Source: Effrenium voratum
Taxonomy: Eukaryota > Sar > Dinophyceae > Suessiales > Symbiodiniaceae
Direction: 5' to 3'
NCBI GenBank assembly: GCA_963377175.1
Contig: CAUJNA010001846.1
Coordinates: 557,501 to 621,500, forward strand
DNA: 64,000 bases
This document shows, one piece after another, positions 44,901 through 46,117 of this stretch (its first letter is position 1; each line of letters starts with the position of its first letter). The position numbers and the translations under genes were made by a program. The notes below the pieces were generated by a model, which saw only the letters and a program-made list of their open reading frames with translations, was not told the DNA's origin and made no database searches.

Positions 44901-46117
44901 GAAATCCAAGCTTCGTCTCTCACCTGCTCGTGCTTCAGCACCCTTCCCTTGTGCACCAGCCGCGGCAAATCCTGCCGTCTCAGTTTGCAACTCGAGAGAG
45001 GGTGGGTACAACCCGTGTTTGCGCTGTTTTAAGGGGAGTTAGGCGACCCCGTAGAATGCATGAAATGCACGCAACAGCATTGCAAAACCAGCCAATTCGT
45101 GAAGTACGAGTAACACCTGGTTTTCCCGAATTGGGACATAGGTGGCCTTTTGGAAAAATAGATGGCCCTGGTACATGGAACAAAACCCATCTAAACCAGT
45201 GCCATTTATTTTTAACCAGGCTCACCTGAAAAGGACGCCTACTGTGGATGGACGGAATTCTGCACCACGTTGAAACCATGGGAAACCATTTGTTTCTTGG
45301 CAGTTACAGGGGAATCATCATGCCAGGGTTTCTTAGGTGGTGCAGAATTTCGTCCATCCACAGTATGATTCTGGATGCAGCCCCTATGCTTCAACTTTCC
45401 CCTCCTGCTCGCCCAGCTCTGGCTTCAAGGAGATCACCAGCACCGCCTCACACGCGTCCCCAAGGCTTCGCCGGCCAGGGGCCAGGGGTAGATATGGCCA
45501 TGGGTCAAAATCCAAATCGTCCCGCCAGTGAACATCCCAATCCCCGCTAAAACAGACTAAAATGGGTGGTGCACCTACCCCAAAATGGTTTGACCCACAG
45601 CCATATCACACAACTTGCGTGGAATTCATGGTCAGCAATGTGACGCATTCGCCAATAGAGGCGTTGAAGTGTGAGACCACCCGTTTTGAACTTGGAACAA
45701 GAAAGTCTTCAAAAAGGGACACACATGAAAGAATCTGACATGATTTATCAAGGCTCTCTGAAAGATTGATCGCCTCCAAGTTGGGTCTTGCCATAAAGAA
45801 CCCAAAAGCACTTCTATGGGACAAAAAAAAACGGTTTTGTTCCCTGGGCGTTTTAGGGGCTAGACCCTTTCCAACGCTAATGTTTGCTGCCCACTAGTTA
45901 AAAATGAGAACAGAACCTGGCCACTGCGAAGCTTCACCACTCCCCAAACTCCAGGAAACCCCGGAAACGCCCCCAAGTCGCGCGGGCGCGCGCGGGCTCG
46001 CGCTGGCTCGCCCGCGCGTCGTTCGAGTTTCTGGGGCCGCCGGCCAAGGCTTCCACCGTCTCCTCGTCGTCCACTTCGAGGACAAAGGGCTCGTTGGAGC
46101 CCACGCGGAGCTTCACC
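20952..46117 (-). CDS. RAD23: RAD23-like ubiquitin-receptor gene (UBL - Ala/Pro linker - UBA1), interrupted by the Polinton in an intron; 3' part not found
   Basis: Exons on the minus strand, 5' to 3': 46045-46117 (RVKLRVGSNEPFVLEVDDEE, first UBL strands); 44924-44978 (RRQDLPRLVHKGRVLKHEQ, the usual RLI-x-GK-x-L turn); 44016-44072 (VVKDLGIQSSEFVVVVPAK, last UBL strand); 43691-43775 (GPEAEAPAAPAAPAPAAP..., linker); 21456-21520 (EVVQNLCSMGFERAKVEQ, first UBA1 helices); 20952-21006 (ALAAAFNNAERAVEYLFNG, last UBA1 helices). Phases agree at the last four junctions: HEQ|VVKD, PAK|GPE, a split Gly between CCA-G and GA-GCT, and VEQ|ALAAAF. Donors are GT or GC. RAD23 shuttles ubiquitylated cargo to the proteasome and supports XPC in nucleotide excision repair. 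A short UBL exon between the first two, the start, and the XPC-binding and UBA2 exons below 20952 were not found. Introns carry MITE-like copies and the whole mobile element. Confidence 0.7.
21039..21181. repeat. MITE-like repeat, family 1, in a RAD23-like intron
   Basis: Left end CGGTGGATGGA..., CTCCTGCAACACTTTGAAAC; right end GATGGTGCGAAATGGAATTC then GTCCATCCACA. Same layout as 45242-45363, with an insertion in the middle. It lies between the two UBA1 exons. Confidence 0.55.
21547..21552. repeat. target-site duplication, left copy (TCCCCT)
   Basis: TCCCCT immediately precedes the left terminus (AAAAAATAGC). The same six bases follow the right terminus at 42965-42970. The first T could also belong to the right TIR, so the duplication is 5 or 6 bp. 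Both lengths are typical of Polinton/Maverick integration. Confidence 0.85.
21553..21858. repeat. left terminal inverted repeat (306 bp)
   Basis: Matches the complement of 42660-42965 at 305 of 306 positions. The only difference is ATGTAACATG versus ATGTAAAATG near 21772. Two internal inverted repeats (ATAAGGTTAA...TTAACCTTAT) lie at 21645-21681 and 21723-21758. The inner end covers the last 20 or so codons of the finger gene at 21796-22137. Confidence 0.95.
21796..22137 (-). CDS. two-finger protein, outward-facing terminal gene (113 aa)
   Basis: Residues 10-40 carry CSKC...CRKC, a four-Cys zinc site of the kind found beside viral HNH or GIY-YIG nucleases. A Lys/Glu-rich helix (about 48-75) follows, then a C2H2-type finger CDVCNRSMRQDSYYQHLKTN at about 80-102. 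The last 20 or so residues (LKTNKHKRNLEMKQAEEN) are encoded inside the TIR and so are identical to the end of the protein at 42321-42722, its paralogue at the other end. It reads toward the terminus. Nucleic-acid binding is likely; a role in terminus recognition or replication is a guess. Upstream, 22138-22323 holds only a stem-loop. Confidence 0.7.
   Translation of the reverse strand: MGENHDKTAICSKCTKIKNKDEFEEGRLCCRKCNEYNVNHRANNKERYNEEQRRIFKEDEEYRKKKQEAKKERSRNIVSCDVCNRSMRQDSYYQHLKTNKHKRNLEMKQAEEN
22223..22260. other. stem-loop 1 of 3, CATAAATCTTACAAT type
   Basis: CATAAATCTTACAAT, a short AT loop, then ATTGTAAGGTTTATG: a 15-bp stem with one mismatch. Near copies are at 22882-22919 and 42165-42201, all near gene 3' ends or gaps. 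It may be a transcript 3'-end signal or a replication hairpin. Confidence 0.6.
22324..22793 (-). CDS. Cys-rich protein with an F-box-like helix, one frameshift (about 156 aa)
   Basis: Starts at 22793. The first frame stops at 22464, but the next frame runs on to 22324 after one missing base in a T/A run at 22474-22478 and continues with charged, coding-like sequence (KKGDAIKEYIKCYIEIYKK). The N-terminus has CYDCC at about 14-18, an LPNGIINNIIDYAL helix and CRTC, the same plan as the gene at 22915-23562. The Cys pairs suggest one zinc site around a short F-box-like helix. Function unknown. Upstream, 22807-22836 holds the shared GACTTAAGG motif. Confidence 0.55.
22807..22836 (-). promoter_or_regulatory. 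candidate promoter with GACTTAAGG motif
   Basis: On the minus strand: ATGACTTAAGGAAATAGTGA then CTTAATATATTA, about 15-45 bp before the ATG at 22793. Closely similar sequence precedes the genes starting at 23562, 27753 and 29141, and a weaker version precedes 23939. Confidence 0.5.
22882..22919. other. stem-loop 2 of 3
   Basis: CATAAATCTTACAAT, a TTATTTTT-like loop, then ATTGTAAGGTTTATG. It overlaps the stop codon of the gene at 22915-23562, which supports a role at the transcript 3' end. Confidence 0.6.
22915..23562 (-). CDS. Cys-rich protein with an F-box-like N-terminus (215 aa), function unknown
   Basis: The N-terminus reads CECCKNT...LSKLLPANLCNKISEY...CNQCC, i.e. Cys pairs at about 8-11 and 40-44 flanking LPxxLxxxIxxY. 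The gene at 22324-22793 has the same arrangement, so the two are paralogues. The rest (about 60-215) is rich in Tyr, Phe, Trp, Lys and Asp with no recognised motif and looks helical and globular. No signal peptide or membrane segment is seen. The gene is intact, starts at 23562 and has the GACTTAAGG motif upstream. A short zinc-bound F-box-like adaptor is one reading, but it is not established. Confidence 0.6.
   Translation of the reverse strand: MLFNYNKCECCKNTKNDVNITLSKLLPANLCNKISEYNVYCNQCCITRDLEKFFVEEHKDKGYTKFQLQLKFFMRHQARFPIHFYQKISRKSYENEIDEFFNNIDLIRRFGGINAIKPYKAFVKKYRYLFEWIDWHLLDKDKINEVLNGFRVTEYSIWYYYNTKYKVCLLVNLFFWEYMYSIIGKDNIKYIDEDDIGKYVDYIFEDILPDYYFNP
23573..23604 (-). promoter_or_regulatory. 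candidate promoter with GACTTAAGG motif
   Basis: On the minus strand: ATGACTTAAGGAAATAATGA then CTCAATATA, directly before the gene that starts at 23562. It is almost identical to 22807-22836. Confidence 0.5.
23604..23939 (-). CDS. small charged protein, function unknown (111 aa)
   Basis: Intact frame with a Lys/Glu-rich helical N-terminus (HSEIKERIELIKEMRKVKEH) and a mixed C-terminal half. I recognise no motif. It lies between the Cys-rich gene and the polymerase on the same strand. A weak version of the shared promoter motif (ATTAAGTCATCATCTCTTTAA on plus) lies at 23945-23966. Confidence 0.5.
   Translation of the reverse strand: MKIHSEIKERIELIKEMRKVKEHYEGERDKYALLDVKYFKTNKKDFYEGFKSCLELEHDETQLKKDFNELIKTCELAGESSVNYVFSFDGVVRGYERRIEIPKQKISHVLR
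23989..27753 (-). CDS. protein-primed family B DNA polymerase, broken into four pieces
   Basis: Replicative polymerase of Polintons (about 1254 codons overall). Order seen: an N-terminal region with YNPTRAGQYIELPKW and a CxxC/HxxxC finger (YCQNGFGTPELLKKH); Exo I FVIYADFECLTEE; Exo II MKNYDGHLI; motif A INYFDANNLYGLAM; motif B LMNNAVFGKTMEDKRK; motif C YTDTDSFVF; C-terminus near SLAYGHYSIENG. Breaks: a one-base loss in a five-base run at 26039-26043 just before Exo II; a one-base gain near 25270-25290 before motif A; and two in-frame TAA codons at about 24946-24963 between motifs A and B, where a neighbouring frame reads KLILNK, so two compensating shifts are also possible. All catalytic motifs survive. 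As it stands no full-length protein is made. The GACTTAAGG motif lies upstream. Confidence 0.92.
27786..27800 (-). promoter_or_regulatory. candidate promoter with GACTTAAGG motif
   Basis: On the minus strand TTTTGACTTAAGGAGATATT followed by TATATTAATAAATATATACT before the polymerase ATG at 27753. Confidence 0.45.
27832..28749 (-). CDS. rve-family (retroviral-type) integrase, 305 aa
   Basis: DDE integrase that would insert the linear element and create the target duplication. The catalytic core runs from about 70 to 190: first Asp in EFQIDIMDMN (D76 or D79), second in IYSDDDGAFY (about D137), Glu in ANIGERFIRTMKKG (E167), then the usual WTDMLKPTLKKYNDTLHSS helix. A short N-terminal helical part precedes it. 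The C-terminus (YPQLSVGDMVKIYKKGKG...) is the SH3-like domain of this family; no clear chromodomain follows. The frame is intact, in contrast to the polymerase. It is next to the polymerase on the same strand, 78 bp away. Confidence 0.92.
   Translation of the reverse strand: MSKLTKDEILSNLFYDLERGYGSKQSLYKQANETDASFTLKEVGDWLKKQPNKQIKPYQKYNSFLVPYARAEFQIDIMDMNIFKKEGEERYALIVIDAFSKLGNVVPMPERASPNVLKALKESFKIMGEPIEIYSDDDGAFYSDVKKYLDSLGISQKKTMTHANIGERFIRTMKKGISDRMNFTKGKWTDMLKPTLKKYNDTLHSSNGMKPIEAHKDENRINVKANLTLKQKHMRKYPQLSVGDMVKIYKKGKGNYSTRKETISKWSDRKFNIEKIERDMTLQKYYILEGLSRHYLRHELLLVNE
28794..29141 (-). CDS. single C2H2 zinc-finger protein (115 aa)
   Basis: The C-terminal finger is YTCNMCGKTMSNSSNIKRHE with a following SRKC in place of the second His (C2HC-like). 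The N-terminal two thirds is acidic and Ser/Tyr-rich without a known fold. The gene is intact, with the GACTTAAGG motif upstream. Probable nucleic-acid-binding protein; target unknown. Confidence 0.65.
   Translation of the reverse strand: MPFYSRHSNDIRDNYYLNTLDDDEYSSFMSMIYMNSRFGADIQRHYDSSDADVIPTSSEEERLNKTKKQAYQSKYFQEKQNHPYTCNMCGKTMSNSSNIKRHEKSRKCQKAREIM
29165..29182 (-). promoter_or_regulatory. candidate promoter with GACTTAAGG-like motif
   Basis: On the minus strand AGACTTAAGGGAATATCACT then TTAATATAATAAGATAG before the ATG at 29141. Confidence 0.45.
29229..30152 (-). CDS. virion-block protein with three KATQT motifs (307 aa), first of three related genes
   Basis: The N-terminus LRKRPTFDEILKQTI matches that of the next gene (LRLRPSYNELIKEVT). 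Residues 71-75, 81-85 and 91-95 are each KATQT, exactly ten residues apart, in a low-complexity region. K-x-T-Q-T is the classic binding motif of dynein light chain LC8. An Asp run (about 135-144), a predicted helical and partly hydrophobic middle (170-230) and a Ser/Glu-rich tail follow. The hydrophobic stretch LFMLMRIIEFMMRSGFSIG (about 169-187) could be membrane-associated. Function unknown. Its place between integrase and penton suggests a virion or assembly protein. Confidence 0.6.
   Translation of the reverse strand: MIDNLKHELRKRPTFDEILKQTITSKIQTTVILKKYKKDMLLNNFDFDEMDLMNYKNKERYMNAQVMMADKATQTLNKENKATQTDLPNDKATQTYNFDDMTKLLGGSSKSFKSKLLTKAEAEAEAFTYDLDLYDDDDDDDGDGVDKSTPSGRSRDKKDDDIDKYRKKLFMLMRIIEFMMRSGFSIGQIVAHLTYHTTLTTIQGSELLVNLTMNSLVTSYDIATAIMSWLSTNVSEEVDLNTEPPVSVHSSPPITVNSSSTHTVNSSSSEENANYEIAPPTDMPIPTDAESENEEEQPSSSSKEKSS
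30190..31164 (-). CDS. second of three related proteins (324 aa), function unknown
   Basis: The N-terminus has two motifs shared with its neighbours: LRLRPSYNELIKEVT (with 29229-30152) and IRDVIDRNAYYF (with 31219-31683, ISDVIDRKAVF). The rest is charged and mainly helical with acidic stretches (EDLPPLEPLMTEDEAVKEY) and a basic segment KKKKKGKGRGETGRAYLL near 265-282. No enzyme motif is seen. The frame is intact and starts at 31164 beside an AT-rich TATTAAAT sequence. Probably a structural or scaffold-type protein by position. Confidence 0.5.
   Translation of the reverse strand: MRLDNEQMKTLKSQLRLRPSYNELIKEVTKEEYKNNNIRDVIDRNAYYFRDSPLGTVYDNNTVDLRQQRFQKMLDGENQTEHFDISRDDEMDDLRDEAIQSLSASMDDAEEQHERQISQVSKRVSSEQIADLHQRAQRARQLEGQEGRRPSIQSMVTAKSSDTEDLPPLEPLMTEDEAVKEYVKGLVNRKFKDVAKKVASSREQKMDNAGSSSSVPAEPSRRIKETIDYSTDMKHWKQTTNVQEEDLLFQLHLRGMFTEEQEKEYNKKKKKGKGRGETGRAYLLRLVEELIDSGKWTTEVNDELLRKRMGDWRVMKGKGKASEV
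31219..31683 (-). CDS. third of three related proteins (154 aa), basic
   Basis: Residues 8-22 (LLMRRREIYDNVVNRI) and ISDVIDRKAVF align with the N-terminus of the 324-residue protein next to it. The remainder is strongly basic (KKKKKYKSTQHYYYEG and others), suggesting nucleic-acid contact inside a particle. The frame is intact. Function unknown. Confidence 0.5.
   Translation of the reverse strand: MIIDKKQLLMRRREIYDNVVNRITEPQNKDKPNISDVIDRKAVFETNKPKKKKKYKSTQHYYYEGDNKAHQPNYTYLKDLQEQLERHSAKKDYSVFQNKRRYQDEAQAYFHEIQRLEGEKLRHHPSSETGKSYSEIIKKKKGIINQLRKDFNFD
31719..32288 (-). CDS. acidic protein with a Cys/His finger and coiled coil (189 aa)
   Basis: Residues 1-70 are Glu/Lys-rich. A finger follows at about 73-93 (VECPKCKKYLTKYTFKYRHN and C). 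The C-terminal part (115-185) is a long charged helix with heptad-like spacing (EIERRVEERLKKHLETTA). The finger resembles FECPMCRKML in the small protein at 41037-41402. Intact; function unknown. Confidence 0.55.
   Translation of the reverse strand: MVKNIEIVDVGSENNEAPKEVEEIKEEPIIKEESKEVETNNIINEENNKVEEEDHEPKQELKSKTYSTEKVECPKCKKYLTKYTFKYRHNCNGIPVKKEPDPNKVVRRKNMHPEQAKEFEKNVYEKVKDNIPKVDEQEIERRVEERLKKHLETTANKVFETAKDRYNNMKVERDNKNKQKINNLANKII
32340..33172 (-). CDS. minor capsid (penton) protein, one frameshift (about 277 aa)
   Basis: The start (MRFRKIYINSAYRDLND, then SYFVINLRE) is the common opening of Polinton/virophage penton proteins, which form the pentameric single-jelly-roll vertices. The first frame stops at 32762. 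The same protein continues in the next frame to a stop at 32340-32342 (NIYIHCNELSNGNQLC, IIKKVPVLTSFGNLIYDNE, SLNRLHFRFTDASGRVLN). That matches the family's C-terminal half, including the D-x-x-G strand near the end. The break is one missing base in an A/T run at 32766-32771. It starts back-to-back with the lipase gene, only 38 bp apart, so one short AT-rich region must serve both. Confidence 0.85.
33211..33926 (+). CDS. class 3 lipase-like alpha/beta hydrolase, probable frameshift near the start (about 238 aa)
   Basis: The core ISHSLGSSASAKYLKE fits the lipase nucleophile elbow (G-x-S-x-G, here with Ser at the first position). It is followed by RLTTYGAPF, FGDIVSILDRG (candidate Asp) and NHQHSLYG (candidate His), the usual S-D-H order. 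A clean ATG at 33211 lies after TTAATTATAT but is out of frame by one base with the rest. One missing base in the A run at 33214-33219 would restore it; otherwise no ATG precedes the core and the open frame begins at TTG 33279. The N-terminal part holds a 30-bp tandem repeat (33277-33336). The enzyme could act on host membranes at entry or exit; this is inferred from the family. Confidence 0.65.
33277..33336 (+). repeat. 30-bp tandem repeat inside the lipase-like gene
   Basis: AGTTGTCTTCAACAACTCAT occurs twice, 30 bp apart, encoding QLSSTTHQ twice. GTTGT...ACAAC within each unit can form a small hairpin. Confidence 0.8.
33938..34135 (+). CDS. small basic protein (65 aa), function unknown
   Basis: Lys-rich and hydrophilic throughout (KNKSKKLLNKSSKKEVIDYS), with no Cys. 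It lies between the lipase-like gene and the major capsid gene with ATG right after CTTATATATA. By position it may be a DNA-binding virion protein, but nothing in the sequence proves that. Confidence 0.45.
   Translation: MPNNDIKNTINPKKKVSYDDIKKIVEDEREPNYKVEHNNIKNKSKKLLNKSSKKEVIDYSHFKIN
34184..35562 (+). CDS. major capsid protein (double jelly-roll), one frameshift (about 459 aa)
   Basis: Hexon-type capsid protein of Polintons and related viruses. The first frame (34184-35230) has VIRFNITGPPNQWLSLPSLL and IDTAGFFDRVRVLMGEVIV, typical of the first jelly roll, then WIPLSYCPITVELYL in the second. It hits a stop at 35228-35230. The next frame continues with LVIGNQVIPSQEIQGVHEAY, FMYGFNLQKLE and the C-terminal strand to 35562. 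The break is one missing base in the T run 35226-35228. The start is preceded by TTATTAAATATATAAGTT. Length and position beside the fibre and lipase genes fit a late structural block. Without repair only a truncated capsid protein would be made. Confidence 0.9.
35609..38380 (+). CDS. large fibre protein with C-terminal S74 chaperone domain; two in-frame TAA codons
   Basis: One frame is open for 924 codons apart from TAA at 35819-35821 and 37097-37099. The N-terminus has SDIQTVLDSKADQADTYTKE, a trimeric-fibre style segment. Residues from about 75 to 190 are Asn/Ser/Ile-rich repeats (NNISSNTNLIN type, hydrophobic heptads). The middle is beta-rich and low in charge. The end (38050-38380) is an S74 intramolecular chaperone: SSDSRLKYDIDNVKS with the Ser/Lys pair used for self-cleavage, HIGYIADEVLKAIPKE, and a terminal coiled coil. 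Phage tail spikes and some eukaryotic viruses use this domain to trimerise and then release the fibre. A receptor-binding fibre is the best guess. The stops look like point changes. Confidence 0.75.
38436..38757 (+). pseudogene. small Cys-rich gene with C-terminal hydrophobic segment, frameshifted (about 106 aa)
   Basis: ATG at 38436 opens a frame that stops at 38529 (TCYCGCIITK). After one extra base the next frame runs on as DEFTLDKCNNKECNFSHSKF, a charged helix, KCCMLC, then WGFCWPILIPLNIYYCIVYL, ending at 38757. Cys pairs suggest a zinc site and the last segment a membrane anchor. No family is recognised. The end lies in a 29-bp duplication, so the original C-terminus may differ. Confidence 0.45.
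38722..38775 (+). repeat. 29-bp tandem duplication
   Basis: CCTTTGAATATTTATTATTG then TATTGTATA, repeated directly after itself with loss of the last few bases. Confidence 0.8.
38803..39015 (+). CDS. small protein with possible N-myristoylation signal (70 aa)
   Basis: Begins MGNSNSNIETSS, which fits the myristoylation consensus (Gly2, small residue at 6). A charged coiled-coil-like part follows (LSNIDKLQLKAIKQMSERLE). The ATG comes directly after AATAATATATA. A membrane-anchored assembly or egress factor would fit. Function not known. Confidence 0.45.
   Translation: MGNSNSNIETSSIDKINDIDVEQLDLSNIDKLQLKAIKQMSERLEKLETMKCDKLIYKLPALNLCSYSLF
39051..39801 (-). CDS. GIY-YIG endonuclease with C-terminal finger, one frameshift (about 249 aa)
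   Basis: The N-terminal nuclease has TYFYKIVCKK (GIY position), CYVGHT (YIG position), FVKRKCAH with the catalytic Arg near 37 and RLEASMKERKYKE carrying the catalytic Glu. A Lys/Tyr/Asp-rich linker follows (KYKERDKANYEKFSDKIKEN). The first frame stops at 39310. The next frame continues to 39051 with CKKYREEHKEE, then CECGEKLLNHNLPRHITRRN and H, a C-terminal Cys/His finger common on such viral nucleases. The break is one extra base in the run at 39316-39322. The plus-strand open frame over this tail is only its shadow. Possible roles are homing, recombination or resolution of ends. Confidence 0.75.
39835..40605 (-). CDS. FtsK/HerA-type genome-packaging ATPase (256 aa)
   Basis: Walker A GPSGSGKST at 33-41, then LLVSMILDIYRGAYERIFIW. 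Walker B LVILDD at 127-132, followed by NNKLLNSLFCRGRHSGISTL with the conserved Arg and the sensor-like LVSLQKSS. This is the A32-like packaging ATPase that pumps DNA into the capsid in Polintons, virophages and large DNA viruses. The frame is intact. It pairs with the GIY-YIG gene on the minus strand, away from the other core genes. Confidence 0.92.
   Translation of the reverse strand: MPDVKPIDEIKYDFKQSKHEVVPKLPMRAMIVGPSGSGKSTLLVSMILDIYRGAYERIFIWSPSVNLDSIWLPVKKYIKEGLKVDTDKEPCWWDEFNVEDLERVIETQNKIIEYQKKQGTKKLFNILVILDDVSDNPAITRNNKLLNSLFCRGRHSGISTLVSLQKSSTVPPIIRVNISHLFYYKVRNYKEIEILQDELSAIVRSDNLHKSKKLIYKIYETATDEPHSFLYINLLEKNPDKMFMKNFSQYLKISDK
40606..40871. promoter_or_regulatory. divergent intergenic region with a GC-richer island
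   Basis: Separates the minus-strand ATPase from a plus-strand small gene, so it should carry two promoters. Its middle (about 40665-40805) is clearly less AT-rich than the element and contains a hairpin (CTTCAATCAATAAGCATTGAAG minus the last bases, about 40717-40738) and CGCGTGTGCAATGAAAACCC. No ORF, tRNA or known RNA is recognised. Confidence 0.4.
40872..41024 (+). CDS. small acidic protein (50 aa), function unknown
   Basis: MDRSYSDYIDIIDEVENIEQ opens the frame; one Cys pair follows (RCKKVCF) and the end is IKNKM. The ATG follows TTATTATTTAT. It is short but has an element-like start context and sits 12 bp before the next gene. No family recognised. Confidence 0.4.
   Translation: MDRSYSDYIDIIDEVENIEQVIITDNRCKKVCFYTVELIKLGVQYIKNKM
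41037..41402 (+). CDS. small Cys-finger protein (121 aa)
   Basis: A very basic start (GKKKNKKNKTD) leads into FECPMCRKMLAMKNELEIQK and then CKCSC, probably one zinc site. A hydrophilic tail follows. The CPxC finger resembles that of the protein at 31719-32288. Nucleic-acid binding likely; role unknown. Confidence 0.5.
   Translation: MGKKKNKKNKTDTTVSSTDEEKEEIVKETALTEFECPMCRKMLAMKNELEIQKKGNCKCSCVPLGFKITKNDKKMNIDKTKDSINLETDAHNISIKFGNEATMSDNGDNETQATIKQMMKI
41486..41818 (+). CDS. coiled-coil protein with AT-hook-like motif (110 aa)
   Basis: Residues 10-45 form a heptad-type coil (LSKKMMTVSKHVKLLHEMIK). KKQIGRPSGSFQDKQ near 60-75 contains a GRP core like an AT-hook, which binds AT-rich minor grooves and would suit this AT-rich genome. 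The ATG follows AAATATATATAGAA. Function otherwise unknown. Confidence 0.45.
   Translation: MSEIENDAIAELSKKMMTVSKHVKLLHEMIKTIDQKLDAKANEPKDSNEEKENIDKIFEKKQIGRPSGSFQDKQKQYMDMLNKNKIKSPKTETIEFYKLFKNEEGKYELI
41844..41969 (+). CDS. 41-residue ORF, possibly a remnant of a cytosine methyltransferase start
   Basis: MNLLELFSGSGSG fits motif I at the beginning of C5-cytosine methyltransferases (L-E-L-F-[SA]-G-x-x-S). The rest (DLYKIPAELICEILTSLTD) does not continue that fold and stops at 41967. It may be a deletion remnant or simply a small protein. The ATG context (TCTAATAAT) is like that of neighbours. Confidence 0.25.
   Translation: MNLLELFSGSGSGDNYVIHKQEDLYKIPAELICEILTSLTD
42022..42135 (+). repeat. 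five 21-bp units, TACCCYGGATTTTGGGGTAAG
   Basis: Units at 42022, 42043, 42073, 42094 and 42115, with a 9-bp spacer after the second. Each unit is an imperfect hairpin (TACCCC...GGGGTA). The G/C-rich units contrast with the AT-rich element. A 95-codon frame (42004-42291) reads through them as repeated YPGFWGK, but it has no other support and probably reflects the repeat. Confidence 0.85.
42165..42201. other. stem-loop 3 of 3
   Basis: TAATAAACCTTACAAT, an AAAAAAC-type loop, then ATTGTAAGATTTATG: the inverted form of the stem-loops at 22223 and 22882. Its distance from the right end is close to that of stem-loop 1 from the left end. Confidence 0.55.
42321..42722 (+). CDS. two-finger protein, outward-facing terminal gene, paralogue of 21796-22137 (133 aa)
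   Basis: An N-terminal extension (about 1-30) precedes CRNCGRMKLFDEFNKDNKQC then RQC, the same four-Cys site as its paralogue. A basic helix with DRYNEEQRK follows, then a finger CDICDCYFSPCLKKQHLKTN. From LKTNKHKRNLEMKQ to the stop the protein and DNA are identical to the gene at the left end, because both lie in the TIR. Upstream of the TIR the two differ at most positions. It reads toward the right terminus. Likely nucleic-acid binding. Confidence 0.7.
   Translation: MEGNICVLIKGKMYEGILENGSFKTDNGKLCRNCGRMKLFDEFNKDNKQCRQCSENKRYNRIKHKDRYNEEQRKRYEEDDEYRNKTLESNRKWNSKKIQCDICDCYFSPCLKKQHLKTNKHKRNLEMKQAEEN
42660..42965. repeat. right terminal inverted repeat (306 bp)
   Basis: Complement of 21553-21858 with one difference. 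It contains the same two internal ATAAGGTTAA/TTAACCTTAT inverted repeats and the 3' end of the finger gene at 42321-42722. The outermost T may belong to the target duplication. Confidence 0.95.
42965..42970. repeat. target-site duplication, right copy (TCCCCT)
   Basis: Same six bases as 21547-21552. Host sequence resumes with CCCCCAAATCC. From here to 43690 is the rest of the RAD23-like intron, in which I see no gene. Confidence 0.85.
45242..45363. repeat. MITE-like repeat, family 1 (best copy)
   Basis: Inverted ends of 27 bp with one mismatch (CTGTGGATGGACGGAATTCT then GCACCAC on the left), flanked by TA on both sides. TA duplication and short length fit a Tc1/mariner-derived MITE. Related copies are at 7480, 16108 and 21039. 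It lies in an intron of the RAD23-like gene. Confidence 0.8.
45491..45607. repeat. MITE-like repeat, family 2
   Basis: GATATGGCCATGGGTCAAA at the left and its near complement (TTTGACCCACAGCCATATC) at the right. The interior matches 15841-15959. Confidence 0.75.
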
